Part shown: piece after piece, positions 24,340 through 32,840 of the stretch
Layout of the letters: each line of letters begins with the position of its first letter
Position numbering within the stretch: the first letter of the stretch is position 1
NCBI GenBank assembly: GCA_963814975.1
Contig: CAWFFB010000035.1
Span: forward strand, 124,001 to 188,000
Length of the DNA stretch: 64,000 bases
Direction of reading: 5' to 3'
Origin: CAVUXJ01 sp963814975
GTDB lineage: Bacteria; Acidobacteriota; Vicinamibacteria; Vicinamibacterales; CAVVIG01
Translations under genes and position numbers: made by a program
Notes under the pieces: generated by a model
The model's database searches: none
Told to the model about the DNA's origin: nothing
The model's input: the letters and a program-made list of their open reading frames with translations, nothing else

Positions 24340-25349
24340 AGCGCCACGCGGTGCCGTCCGCTGTGCAGATAATTCATTGTCTGAACCGTCAAGAACACCA
24401 TGAATTCGCCCTTCGTGGCTTCTTCCGAATCGGTCAGCCGCAAGTTGAGCTTGCGGCAACGTTCGATGATGGTTTCGAGCAGTTGATCGATCGTGTACTG
24501 GTAGCTGTCGGTGAAACTGGCGACCGTGCTGCGCACCTCCTTCCGCACCCGCCGCACGAAGCGAGCGGCTGACGGGTTTTTCGCGTACTGGGGCGAGTCC
24601 GAGAACAGGTTGCGGAGGTCGCTCTCGTAGAAGTCGGGGTGATCGACGCCGTAGTGCTCGCGCTTCTTCGCGTAGTGCTCGGCCAGCGTCTTGCGCATCC
24701 GCCGCAGCGGATCGACTTCACGCGTCGACTTGACACGGGGCGGGGTGCGCGACAGCTCACGCATCAGCCGGTCCATGTATTCGAGCTTGGGTTCGGCCGG
24801 CCACCCCGCGTAACGGATCGACCACATTGACGCCGGGTCGAGCCACACGGCAAAGGTTTCGGCAAAATCCTCATCCGGATGGCTTTGTGCGTACCAGTGA
24901 TCGAGATGCTGCACGAAGCTCTTGCTGTAGGGCTTTGGCGTGTAGTACTCCGGGTACGGTGTGTGGGGATTGCCGAAGAGTTTCCGGCGCGTCGGCCGGC
25001 GGCGGAGCTGATACGCGTTGTCGATGGCATGGCCGGCCTCATGGCGCAGAATCATCAGGCATGACTCAGGATCGCCGCCTTCCACTTCCAGCATTTGAGC
25101 GAGCTCGAGCTTCGCCAGCCGCGGATGCGCCAGGTAGAACGGGATGGCCACGCCCGGAATGCCATCGGGTGTGAACCACTCATCGGACAGCCAGTAGTGG
25201 GGGAGCGCGAGTCCCCGCGCCCGAAGTTCCGCATTCACGCGGCCGATGTGCTGTTCGAGGTCGGTTCCGGCGATCGACAAACCGAGATCGCTCAGGCGCA
25301 TCGAGAGCAACTGCTCGTCCGTCCACGACGCCCACTCTGGTTCCGGCAT
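24336..25349 (-). CDS. Putative zinc metallopeptidase (Peptidase_Mx-like)
   Basis: A 337-residue protein with a zincin motif MILRHEAGHAIDNAY (HExxH) and a downstream HPDEDFAETFAVWLDP, the probable third zinc ligand region. This arrangement matches bacterial proteins called putative zinc-binding metallopeptidases. No signal peptide or membrane helix, so cytoplasmic. ATG 25349 (MPEPEWASWTDEQLL) was chosen because a longer frame would overlap gatA by over 130 bases. The stop overlaps the ATP-grasp start by 4 bases, so ligase and peptidase are made together. Substrate unknown; amide bond making and breaking in one operon is suggestive. Confidence 0.75.
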   Translation of the reverse strand: MPEPEWASWTDEQLLSMRLSDLGLSIAGTDLEQHIGRVNAELRARGLALPHYWLSDEWFTPDGIPGVAIPFYLAHPRLAKLELAQMLEVEGGDPESCLMILRHEAGHAIDNAYQLRRRPTRRKLFGNPHTPYPEYYTPKPYSKSFVQHLDHWYAQSHPDEDFAETFAVWLDPASMWSIRYAGWPAEPKLEYMDRLMRELSRTPPRVKSTREVDPLRRMRKTLAEHYAKKREHYGVDHPDFYESDLRNLFSDSPQYAKNPSAARFVRRVRKEVRSTVASFTDSYQYTIDQLLETIIERCRKLNLRLTDSEEATKGEFMVFLTVQTMNYLHSGRHRVAL

Positions 25350-25354
25350 GTCAA

Positions 25355-26818
25355 TCAGCTGAGCGGCTGCCTCCTCCACCAGCCGGTATCCCGCTCGTAT
25401 GCGTCCGCCACCCGCAGAATCGTCGCCTCGTCGAACGGACGGCCGGTGAGCTGCAGCCCGATGGGCAAGCCTTCCGTCGTGAACCCGCATGGGACGCTGA
25501 CGGCGGGCAGGCCTGCCAGATTCGCACTGACGGTAAAGACGTCCATCAAGTACATCTGCAGCGGATCGGCGATGCGTTCACCAATCCGAATCGCCGGCAT
25601 CGGGCTCGTTGGCATCGCCACCACGTCCACATTCGCAAAGGCCTGCTCGTAGTCTCGGCGGATCAGCGTGCGCACCTGCTGCGCCTTCAAGTAGTACGCG
25701 TCGTAGTAGCCGGCGCTGAGCACGTAGGTTCCCAGCATGATCCGACGCTTGACTTCGGCGCCGAAGCCGAGCGCCCGCGTCCGGGCATACATCGTGCGCA
25801 AGTCCTCGTCCGGACCGGCGGCTGTGGCCCGGAAGCCATGGCGCACGCCGTCGTACCTTGCCAGGTTGGAACTGGCCTCGGCGGTTGCCACCAGGTAATA
25901 CACAGGGACCGCGGCAGCGGCATGTGGGAGCTCGACGTCGACGAGCGACGCACCGCGTGCGACCAGTGCATCGAGCGCCTTGCGCAACCCGCCGGAGACT
26001 TCTGCGTCCACGCCATTGTCGAACAGCCGTGACGGCACCCCGATCCGGATGTCCCGCACCTCGCCGGTCAAGCTGCGGCTGTAATCCGGCACCGGCTCGG
26101 GAGCGCTCGTCGCGTCGGCGGGATCGGCGCCGGCGAGCACCGAGAGCGCGAGTGCCGCATCGCCGGCCGTGCGCGTCAGCGGACCGATCTGATCGAGCGA
26201 TGACGCGAAGGCCAGCAGCCCGTAGCGCGACACGCGGCCGTACGTCGGCTTCAGCCCGACGATGCCGCAGAGGGCAGCCGGCTGGCGAATCGACCCGCCT
26301 GTGTCGGACCCGAGCGCGAGCGGCGCCATCCCGGCCGCGACCGCCACGGCGGAACCGCCGCTCGAACCGCCCGGGATGCGATCCACCGCCCAGGGATTGC
26401 GCGTCGGGCCGAAGGCCGAGTTTTCCGTTGATGAGCCCATCGCGAATTCGTCGCAGTTGGTCTTGCCAACGAGGACGGCGCCCGCGGCTTCGAGCCGCGA
26501 GACGGCGGTTGCATCGAACGGCGGCACGAACGATTCCAGCATCCGCGAGGACGCCGTGGTCCGGACTCCGCGCGTGCACAGGTTGTCCTTGAGCGCAACG
26601 GGAATGCCCGCCAATGGGTGGTCCCGCCATTTCGAGCGATCGCGGTCGATCAGGGCCGCCCGTTCCAGCGCCTGCTCGCCGGTGACCGTGTTGAACGCGT
26701 GCAGCGCTCCGTCGTGTGCCTCGATGCGCGCCAGCACCTCCCCGCACACCTCTACCGCAGAGCGTTCGCCGCGGCGGATGGCATCGCGAAGCTCCCGCAG
26801 CGTGGCTGGCGCGCTCAT
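25355..26818 (-). CDS. gatA: Aspartyl/glutamyl-tRNA amidotransferase subunit A
   Basis: GatA is the amidase of the GatCAB complex that turns Glu-tRNA-Gln (or Asp-tRNA-Asn) into the amidated form. The 487 residues show the amidase-signature triad: Lys in IPVALKDNLCTRG, cis-Ser in GGSSGGSAVAVAAG, nucleophile Ser in GSDTGGSIRQPAALCG. The frame is intact. It overlaps gatC by 4 bases upstream and is followed after 5 bases by the metallopeptidase gene. gatB is not in the window. Confidence 0.96.
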   Translation of the reverse strand: MSAPATLRELRDAIRRGERSAVEVCGEVLARIEAHDGALHAFNTVTGEQALERAALIDRDRSKWRDHPLAGIPVALKDNLCTRGVRTTASSRMLESFVPPFDATAVSRLEAAGAVLVGKTNCDEFAMGSSTENSAFGPTRNPWAVDRIPGGSSGGSAVAVAAGMAPLALGSDTGGSIRQPAALCGIVGLKPTYGRVSRYGLLAFASSLDQIGPLTRTAGDAALALSVLAGADPADATSAPEPVPDYSRSLTGEVRDIRIGVPSRLFDNGVDAEVSGGLRKALDALVARGASLVDVELPHAAAAVPVYYLVATAEASSNLARYDGVRHGFRATAAGPDEDLRTMYARTRALGFGAEVKRRIMLGTYVLSAGYYDAYYLKAQQVRTLIRRDYEQAFANVDVVAMPTSPMPAIRIGERIADPLQMYLMDVFTVSANLAGLPAVSVPCGFTTEGLPIGLQLTGRPFDEATILRVADAYERDTGWWRRQPLS

Positions 26819-27114
26819 CCGATGACCCGGGGAACGCGGAACAGGCGTCGCTCCGGGTCCGCCTCGGGCGCATTGGCCAGCGCCTCGGCCCGGTCGAGCG
26901 AAGGCCGCACCTCGTCGGTGCGGCCGGCCTGGTGACGAGTGACAAGGCTCGCGGTGGGCGATACGCCGGTCGTGTCGATCTGCTGTACCTGGTTGGCGTA
27001 ATCGAGGATATCGCCGAGCTGCCGCGCGAACAGGTTGATCTCATCCTCGTCGAGATCGAGATTCGCGAGCCCGGCAATAGCCTCGACATCGGAACGTGTG
27101 AATCTCGCGGACAT
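26815..27114 (-). CDS. gatC: Aspartyl/glutamyl-tRNA amidotransferase subunit C
   Basis: A 99-residue GatC that stabilises GatA and links it to GatB. Family blocks: FTRSDVEAIAGLANLDLDED, FARQLGDILDYANQVQQIDT, then the exposed C-terminal segment with VRPSLDRAEALANAPEAD and RLFRVPRVI. The 3' end overlaps the gatA start (ATGA). Upstream is a heptad-rich spacer shared with the divergent Memo gene. Confidence 0.95.
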   Translation of the reverse strand: MSARFTRSDVEAIAGLANLDLDEDEINLFARQLGDILDYANQVQQIDTTGVSPTASLVTRHQAGRTDEVRPSLDRAEALANAPEADPERRLFRVPRVIG

Positions 27115-27124
27115 AGGCTGAGTA

Positions 27125-27224
27125 GTATCTCTGATTTACGATTTGGTGATTTGATGATCTCGCGATTTGGCAACGTCGCGATAGATCGCAGGATCGCCAA
27201 GGCGTAGATTGTAGATTGTAGATG
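27125..27224. repeat. Heptad arrays in the divergent gatC/Memo intergenic region
   Basis: From 27133: GATTTAC, GATTTGG, TGATTTG, ATGATCT, CGCGATT, TGGCAAC; then from 27204 GTAGATT, GTAGATT, GTAGATG in exact tandem. The start codon of the Memo-family gene (ATG 27222) lies inside the last heptad. As this is the only space for two divergent promoters, the repeats must overlap or neighbour regulatory sequence. Confidence 0.75.
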
Positions 27225-28079
27225 ATGGGAATCCGCAGAGCGGCGGTCGCGGGCACCTGGTATCCTGGCACGGCGGCGGAGCTTGCGGCGGCCGTCGACG
27301 GCTACCTGGCTGGTGTCGGCGCTGAGCCGGCCGGTCAACTGACGGAGCTCGTCGCCCTGATTGCCCCGCATGCCGGGCTGATGTATTCCGGTCCGGTGGC
27401 CGCGTACGCCTATCGCCAGCTGCTCGGCCGTTCTGTCGGACTGGTCGTGCTCGTTGGGCCCTCGCATTTTCTCGGGTTCGAGGGGGTGTCGATCTATCGA
27501 GCCGGAGGTTTTGAAACGCCGCTCGGCATCGCCGACATCGATGAGGAGTGTGCGTCGGCCATCATGGCGGCCGCGCCGATCGTGCACGAGCGCGCTGCCG
27601 CGCACGCCCGCGAGCACTCGCTCGAAATGCAGCTGCCGTTTCTGAAGCGCGTCGCGCCTGAGGCGCGGATCGTGCCCCTCGTCGTGGGGCGGCAGACCGC
27701 CGAGACGGCTCTGGCGCTCGGCGAAGCACTCGGCGCGGTCCTCAAAGGGCGGAACGCGCTCCTCGTGGCCAGCACCGACTTGTCGCACTATCACGACGCG
27801 GCCACGGCAGCTCGCCTCGACGGCCTCGTCATCGATCATGTCTCGGGCTTCGATGCAGACGGGCTGCAGCGCGCGCTCGACGCGCAGCCGGAGCACGCCT
27901 GCGGGGGCGGTCCAACGGTCGCCGTGATGCGGGCTGCCCGCTATCTTGGTGCGCGCGACTCGCTGATTCTCAAATATGCCGATTCGGGCGACGTCTCCGG
28001 CGACAAGACGACTGTCGTGGGCTATCTCGCCGCCGCTCTTGGGAACGCACAAGCCGCAGTCCCGACACCGCACGCCTGA
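27222..28079 (+). CDS. amrB: Memo-family protein (AmmeMemoRadiSam system protein B)
   Basis: A 285-residue member of the MEMO1 family, related to extradiol dioxygenases. Visible blocks: RRAAVAGTWYPGTAAELAAA, LIAPHAGLMYSGPVAAYAYR, VGPSHFLGFEGVSIY, AAAHAREHSLEMQLPFLKR and STDLSHYHDAATAARLD, with the conserved His residues that line the metal site. In bacteria the gene is often found with an AMMECR1 gene and a radical-SAM gene; here AMMECR1 follows immediately, but the radical-SAM gene is not in the window. Function is not settled; a role in modification or redox chemistry has been proposed. Confidence 0.93.
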   Translation: MMGIRRAAVAGTWYPGTAAELAAAVDGYLAGVGAEPAGQLTELVALIAPHAGLMYSGPVAAYAYRQLLGRSVGLVVLVGPSHFLGFEGVSIYRAGGFETPLGIADIDEECASAIMAAAPIVHERAAAHAREHSLEMQLPFLKRVAPEARIVPLVVGRQTAETALALGEALGAVLKGRNALLVASTDLSHYHDAATAARLDGLVIDHVSGFDADGLQRALDAQPEHACGGGPTVAVMRAARYLGARDSLILKYADSGDVSGDKTTVVGYLAAALGNAQAAVPTPHA

Positions 28080-28102
28080 CGAGCCGTTCGAACGACCCAG
28101 TT

Positions 28103-28663
28103 ATGACAAGCGACCCCGATCGCCAACAGCTCCTCAGAATCGCCCGCGAGGCCCTCGCCGCGCACGTCGCCGGCGCGCCGATACCCGAAGCGGAGTTGAC
28201 CGGTGCGGCGGCGCGCCTTGCCGGCGCCTTTGTCACACTGCGCGCCGGTAGCGATCTCCGCGGGTGCATCGGGCACGTCGAGGCCGACGAGCCGCTCGGA
28301 GTAGTCGTGGCGCGATCGGCCGTCGCGGCCGGCAGCTCGGATCCGCGTTTTCCCGGCGTCTCTGCCGCCGAGCTCCCGCGCCTGCGGATTGAAGTGTCGA
28401 TTCTCGGTCCACCGGTGCCAGTCTCGAGCCTCTCCGAGATTCAGATCGGCGTCGATGGCCTCATCGTTCAGCTCGGCTGGCACCGCGGGTTGCTTCTGCC
28501 CCAGGTGGCTGCCGAATGGAGGTGGGATCGGGAAACCTTCGTCGCTGAGACGTGTCGGAAAGCCGGGCTGGCAGGCGATTCGTGGGAAAAGGGCGCGCAG
28601 ATGTGGAGGTTCCAGGCGGAGGTATTCGGAGAGGGGCTGGAAAACCTGAAGTCTGAAATCTGA
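28103..28663 (+). CDS. amrA: AMMECR1-family protein (AmmeMemoRadiSam system protein A)
   Basis: A 186-residue AMMECR1-domain protein with the core blocks GAAARLAGAFVTLRAGSDLRGCIGHVEADEPLG (here only cited by parts: the LRGCIG motif at about residue 53 is diagnostic), SSDPRFPGVSAAELPRLRIEVSIL (partly), VDGLIVQLGWHRGLLLPQVA and ETFVAETCRKAGLAGDSW. The conserved Cys of LRGCIG is present. It lies 23 bases after the Memo gene and is surely co-transcribed. Molecular function unknown. The final residues (ENLKSEI) come from heptad-repeat sequence. Confidence 0.93.
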   Translation: MTSDPDRQQLLRIAREALAAHVAGAPIPEAELTGAAARLAGAFVTLRAGSDLRGCIGHVEADEPLGVVVARSAVAAGSSDPRFPGVSAAELPRLRIEVSILGPPVPVSSLSEIQIGVDGLIVQLGWHRGLLLPQVAAEWRWDRETFVAETCRKAGLAGDSWEKGAQMWRFQAEVFGEGLENLKSEI

Positions 28664-28685
28664 GACCTGAAAAGGCTCGAGTCTC
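28644..28685. repeat. Heptad array between converging amrA and nfo
   Basis: In-phase words ACCTGAA, GTCTGAA, ATCTGAG, ACCTGAA, AAGGCTC, GAGTCTC. Both stop codons (amrA 28661-28663 and nfo at 28684) fall in it. Confidence 0.7.
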
Positions 28686-29562
28686 AGGGTTGGATCAGCG
28701 CGCGCAGCGTGGCGAGGTTTTTCGCGTCCAGCGGGTCGACTTCGATGATGCCCTTGGCGCGCGCCTGGGCTTTCGGTGTCTCGAGCAGCATCGGCAGCCC
28801 GCGGAACCGACGGTCGTTGACGAGCCGTCGAAAGGGCTCCAGGCCGAGGAACCCCTCCCCGATGTGGGTGTGACGATCGACGCGGCTGCCCAGAGGCCGT
28901 TTCGAATCATTCATGTGAAAGACTCTCAGGCGATCGAATCCGACAAGCTGGCCAAACCGCCGGAAAGTCGCGGCGTAACCTTCCGGAGAAGAAATATCGT
29001 AACCGGACGCCAGCAGATGGCAGGTGTCCAGGCACACGCCCAGGCGGCGGTGGCCGTTCATGCCGTCGATGATCGTCGCCAGCTCTTCGAAGGTCGCACC
29101 GAGCGCCGTGCCCTGGCCCGCCGTGTGCTCGAGGATAACCATGGTCTTCCCGCGTCGGCGTTCCCGAAGGAGACCGGCGAGCGCGTCGGCGATGAGCGCG
29201 AGTCCGCGCGCGGGGCTGCCGTCGGTGTAGCAGCCCGGGTGCAGCACCACACCGAGCAATCCTAGAGCTTCAGCGCGATCGAGCTCATCGGCCATCGCGT
29301 CGATGGACTGCCGGCGCAATCCCGGGTTCGCGGTAGCCAGATTAATGAGGTAGCTGGCGTGCGACACCACCGGAGCGAGCCGCGCCGCGGCGACCCTGGC
29401 GCGGAATTCGGCGATCTCTTCGGGTGGCAGCGACCGGCCCCGCCACTGATTGGCGTTTTTCGCGAAGATCTGGAATGTCGCGCATCCGTGAATCACCGCT
29501 CGGTCCACCGCGCGCGGCAGCCCGCCGGCTACCGACATGTGAGCGCCCAGACGTAAATTCAT
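28684..29562 (-). CDS. nfo: Endonuclease IV (AP endonuclease)
   Basis: Cuts DNA 5' of abasic sites in base-excision repair, using three zinc ions. The TIM-barrel protein begins LRLGAHMSVAGGLPRAVD and includes the ligand-bearing segments VVSHASYLINLA, VVLHPGCYTDG, VILEHTAGQGTALG, GVCLDTCHLLASGYD, RVFHMNDSKRPLGSRVDRH, HTHIGEGFLG and MLLETPKA. About 292 residues, usual for the family. ATG 29562 gives a start directly at the conserved region; an ATG 9 bases upstream is also possible. Confidence 0.96.
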   Translation of the reverse strand: MNLRLGAHMSVAGGLPRAVDRAVIHGCATFQIFAKNANQWRGRSLPPEEIAEFRARVAAARLAPVVSHASYLINLATANPGLRRQSIDAMADELDRAEALGLLGVVLHPGCYTDGSPARGLALIADALAGLLRERRRGKTMVILEHTAGQGTALGATFEELATIIDGMNGHRRLGVCLDTCHLLASGYDISSPEGYAATFRRFGQLVGFDRLRVFHMNDSKRPLGSRVDRHTHIGEGFLGLEPFRRLVNDRRFRGLPMLLETPKAQARAKGIIEVDPLDAKNLATLRALIQP

Positions 29563-29588
29563 CCCGACCACTTACAATAGCGTTTGTC

Positions 29589-30794
29589 GTGCTTCATCGA
29601 GGCGCTCTAGCCCTGCTGCTCATCCTCACCGGTCTGGCGGTGCACGCCGAGGACTGGCCTGAGTTCCGCGGCCCCACCGGCCAGGGACATTCCTCGGAGC
29701 GCGGTCTGCCGCTCGAATGGAGCGAGTCGCGGAACGTCCTGTGGAAGGCCGTGGTACCGGGTCGCGGATGGTCGTCGCCGGTCGTGTCGGCGGGCCGCGT
29801 CTGGGTGACAACGGCCACCGAGAAGGGCGCTTCCCTCCGTGCGCTCGCCTTCGACGTCGAAACCGGGCGAGAACTGGTCAACACGGAAGTGGTCCGGATC
29901 AGGGGCGGAGATCTCCTGAATCCCAAGAACAGCCGCGCGTCCCCCACCCCCATTGTCGAAGGCGACCGGGTGTATGTCCACTTCGGTGCCGACGGCACCG
30001 CTGCGCTCACCACATCAGGCGAAGTGCTCTGGAAAGTCCAGCTGCGCTACGAATCACAGCATGGCAACGGGGGCTCGCCGGTGCTGTATGGAGATCTGCT
30101 GATCCTCAGCTGCGACGGCAGCGACACCGCATTTGTCGTGGCACTCGACAAGCGGACGGGGAAGGTCGTCTGGAAGACGCCGCGGCGTCAACCGGCCGAT
30201 CAGGCATATTCAACTCCGCTGGTGATCAGAGTGGGTGACCGCGACGAGGTGGTGAGCGTTGGAGCGTACCGCGCGGCCGCGTACGATCCCCTTTCGGGCC
30301 GCGAAATCTGGTGGGTGGGCTACCGGGACGGCTTTTCCAATGTCCCCCGTCCCGTGTACGGCCACGGACTTGTCTATATCGCCACCGGTTTTCAGCAGCC
30401 GTCCCTGCTGGCGGTCACCGCAGATGGACGGGCTCGGGTCGCCTGGACGCTCTCCAGATCGGCGCCGCTGACCCCTTCCCCGTTGCTCGTTGGCGACGAG
30501 CTGTACGTCGTCAACGACGCGGGCATCGCGTCGTGCCTCGATGCCGCGACCGGCGCGACCCATTGGCGCGAGCGTCTGGGCGGCAATTATTCCGCCTCGC
30601 CGGTGTCTGCAGATGGGCGCATTTACTTCATGAGCGAAGAGGGCACGGTAACGGTGATCGCTCCGGGCAAAGAGTTTCGAAAGCTCGCGGTCAACGTGCT
30701 CGACGGCGCACTGCTCGCATCGATGGCCGTCTCGAACGGCTCGTTCTTCATCCGCACGCACAGCCATTTGTACCGAGTGGCGACGACGAAATAA
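29589..30794 (+). CDS. Secreted PQQ-like beta-propeller protein
   Basis: About 401 residues. A signal peptide (LHRGALALLLILTGLAVHAE) starting at GTG 29589 is followed by DWPEFRGPTGQGHSSERGLP and repeated propeller blades: NVLWKAVVPGRGWSSPVVS, GRVWVTTATEKG, GEVLWKVQL, TGKVVWKTPRR, ATGATHWRERLGGNYSASPV, DGRIYFMSEEGTVTVIAPG. The W-PxFRGP start and the blade pattern are typical of BamB-like, PQQ-domain proteins of Acidobacteria and Planctomycetes that are thought not to bind PQQ. Function unknown; periplasmic. A longer frame upstream overlaps nfo and lacks a signal peptide, so I reject it. Confidence 0.85.
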   Translation: MLHRGALALLLILTGLAVHAEDWPEFRGPTGQGHSSERGLPLEWSESRNVLWKAVVPGRGWSSPVVSAGRVWVTTATEKGASLRALAFDVETGRELVNTEVVRIRGGDLLNPKNSRASPTPIVEGDRVYVHFGADGTAALTTSGEVLWKVQLRYESQHGNGGSPVLYGDLLILSCDGSDTAFVVALDKRTGKVVWKTPRRQPADQAYSTPLVIRVGDRDEVVSVGAYRAAAYDPLSGREIWWVGYRDGFSNVPRPVYGHGLVYIATGFQQPSLLAVTADGRARVAWTLSRSAPLTPSPLLVGDELYVVNDAGIASCLDAATGATHWRERLGGNYSASPVSADGRIYFMSEEGTVTVIAPGKEFRKLAVNVLDGALLASMAVSNGSFFIRTHSHLYRVATTK

Positions 30795-30807
30795 TCCCGC
30801 GTTCCAT

Positions 30808-31908
30808 TTACCGGCCGAGCCGCTGATCGACAATTCGCCCGTCGCGGTCGACTCGCACCGTCGCCGTGAAAAACTCCTCGCGCCTGCTCTGCAGATCCGC
30901 GCCCGCCTCGCCGCGAGTAAAGCGCATGTCGTTCCATCGCACCGTGGTGATCCCATCGCCGTCAACGACGGAGCGCACCGCGGGGAATCGCGAAAAGCCG
31001 AGAAACACCCGGCCGACCTCGGTTCCTGCGGCGTGGGACACGGGGGGCGTCCACTGGTTCGGAAACCTCACCGTGGGACGCGACGAGATATTCCATTGCG
31101 GCGCGGAACGCGGATCCGCGCCGACGAGCACGTTCACGTCGCTGATTTCGTACCCATCCGACAACTGCGCGATCAGGCGCCAGTCGAACGGCGTGGCGAA
31201 AGTCGGCAGCGCCGCAATCTCGATCAGACAGACGCGTGGAGTCGCGTACGACGATGACGGCCCCGGGCGCGGCCACCGGTTGATGATCCGGGACTCGACG
31301 GTCCGCTGACAGCGCGCCGGCAGTCCGGCGCCGAAGACCTGAGGCGCCAGATGCAGCGCCCGCTGTTGGGCGGCGCCGCGCAGCCCGTAGTTGGCGACCA
31401 TCAGCGCCAGCACGAGCGCCGCATTCCGGCTACGAGCAGTCGCTGAGCGGCCAACGAACACGAGGCCGGCAGCCAGCGCGGCCAGGAGATAGAAGTCGAC
31501 GATCGGCATTACATCGATGGCGTACCAGTGCCAGCCGAACGGGCTGAAGAGCCGAGTGCCGTAGGCAGTCGGCAGGTCCATCAGGACATGAAGCAGCACG
31601 CCGACGAGCGACACGGCCGCCAGTTGCCGGTACGGGGGACCGTTGGATGCGCGCCCGCGATCGACCACCCGCCGGCTGCCCCAGACCAGACCGGCCACCA
31701 CCAATCCCAGGCCTACGATGCCAAGCGGTCCATGAGACGGCCCGCGATGCCATTCGAGGTACTCGAGGGCTCCCCAGGCAGTCGCGACGATGTCGATGTC
31801 AGGTGCGTTGGAGGCGAGGATGAGAGCGGTCGTCGTGCCGCGGCCGCCGCGGCCAAGAGCCGTCCGTGCCAGCGTCGCAGCGAAGAGCGTATGGGTCAGA
31901 TTATCCAT
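30808..31908 (-). CDS. YdjM-like membrane-bound metal-dependent hydrolase
   Basis: A 366-residue integral membrane protein. MDNLTHTLFAATLARTALG, LASNAPDIDIVATAWG, EWHRGPSHGPLGIVGLG and GVLLHVLMDLPTAYGTRLFS carry the conserved His/Asp residues of the YdjM/DUF457 family of predicted metal-dependent hydrolases. Four or five hydrophobic segments cover residues 15-200. The C-terminal 160 residues form a soluble, beta-rich domain. Substrate unknown. It converges with the propeller gene and is divergent from the P1-nuclease-like gene; their 5' ends are only about 15 bases apart. Confidence 0.85.
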   Translation of the reverse strand: MDNLTHTLFAATLARTALGRGGRGTTTALILASNAPDIDIVATAWGALEYLEWHRGPSHGPLGIVGLGLVVAGLVWGSRRVVDRGRASNGPPYRQLAAVSLVGVLLHVLMDLPTAYGTRLFSPFGWHWYAIDVMPIVDFYLLAALAAGLVFVGRSATARSRNAALVLALMVANYGLRGAAQQRALHLAPQVFGAGLPARCQRTVESRIINRWPRPGPSSSYATPRVCLIEIAALPTFATPFDWRLIAQLSDGYEISDVNVLVGADPRSAPQWNISSRPTVRFPNQWTPPVSHAAGTEVGRVFLGFSRFPAVRSVVDGDGITTVRWNDMRFTRGEAGADLQSRREEFFTATVRVDRDGRIVDQRLGR

Positions 31909-31922
31909 GCACAGTAGGTCGC

Positions 31923-32840
31923 GTGCCCGGCAGCGTTTACTATATCTATGTGGCACCGACGGTTCGAACCCTGGCTGCGCTTTTCGTCGTCGCGCTCTTC
32001 ACTCCTGCGCCGGCCTTTGCGTGGGGCGCTGCCGCGCACAAGTACATCATGCGCCGCGCGATCGATCTACTGCCCGTCGAGCTCAGGAGCTTTTACGTGA
32101 ATCACCGTGATGAGGTGGTTCTGCGCGTCGTCGACCCTGACCTCTGGCGAATCGTGGGATGGGAGGACGATCCGAATCACTTCGTGAATTTCGGCGCCGC
32201 CGAATACGGCGCCTACCCGTTCACGGCGCTGCCCCGCGAGTATGGTGCGGCACTCGAAAAGTTCGGGCTGGTCACGCTGAAGAGAAACGGCACGCTGCCG
32301 TGGCGCACCGCCGAGCTGTTCGGCCAGCTCCGCCGCGCCTTCGAGGGGTTCAGGCGACGGGCGACCTTCGCCACGAGCGACGTGGTTCTGTTTTCCGCGG
32401 TCGCCGCGCACTACATTCAAGACGCCTATCAGCCGCTGCATGCGACCGAGAACTACGATGGCCGGCAAACGGGGCAGCAGGGAGTTCACGCGCGGTTCGA
32501 ACGCGATCTGTTCGAGCGCTACGAGTCGAAGCTCACGACGATTCCCGCGCCTCCCAAGCCAATGACATCGCCACGCGACGCGGCGTTCGATGCTTTACTC
32601 GATAGTCATCACCTCGTGACGTCTCTCCTCGACGCCGATCGGGAAGCGGCCGGCCTCCGCAAGCAGTACGACGACGCCTACTTCGAGGCCTTCTTCGCGA
32701 AAGGCAAGCCGTTGCTCGAACGACGCGTGTCCGAGGCGATCACGGCGACCGCCTCGCTCATCGTCGGTGCGTGGGCGCAGGCTGGGAAACCCGAGCTCGG
32801 GAACGAAAAGGCCCGCCCTGTTCAGAGCCTCCGGAAATGA
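31923..32840 (+). CDS. Secreted zinc phospholipase C / S1-P1 nuclease-like protein
   Basis: About 305 residues. A signal peptide (LAALFVVALFTPAPAFA) leads to a mature end WGAAAHKYIMRRAI: the mature N-terminal Trp and nearby His are zinc ligands in this superfamily. More ligands: DDPNHFVNF, VAAHYIQDAYQPLHATENYD (HxxxD), GVHARFERDL. The all-helical, three-zinc fold is shared by bacterial phospholipase C and S1/P1 nucleases; which activity it has cannot be told. GTG 31923 or GTG 31950 are possible starts. It overlaps the next gene by 4 bases. Confidence 0.8.
   Translation: MPGSVYYIYVAPTVRTLAALFVVALFTPAPAFAWGAAAHKYIMRRAIDLLPVELRSFYVNHRDEVVLRVVDPDLWRIVGWEDDPNHFVNFGAAEYGAYPFTALPREYGAALEKFGLVTLKRNGTLPWRTAELFGQLRRAFEGFRRRATFATSDVVLFSAVAAHYIQDAYQPLHATENYDGRQTGQQGVHARFERDLFERYESKLTTIPAPPKPMTSPRDAAFDALLDSHHLVTSLLDADREAAGLRKQYDDAYFEAFFAKGKPLLERRVSEAITATASLIVGAWAQAGKPELGNEKARPVQSLRK

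Noticed and set aside
24336..25490. Extended N terminus of the metallopeptidase (MRVHDGRLAHR...)
   Set aside because: It overlaps gatA by about 135 bases with Arg-rich sequence; ATG 25349 fits the operon spacing.
29424..29588. Longer N terminus for the PQQ-like propeller
   Set aside because: It overlaps nfo on the other strand and would bury the signal peptide that begins at GTG 29589.
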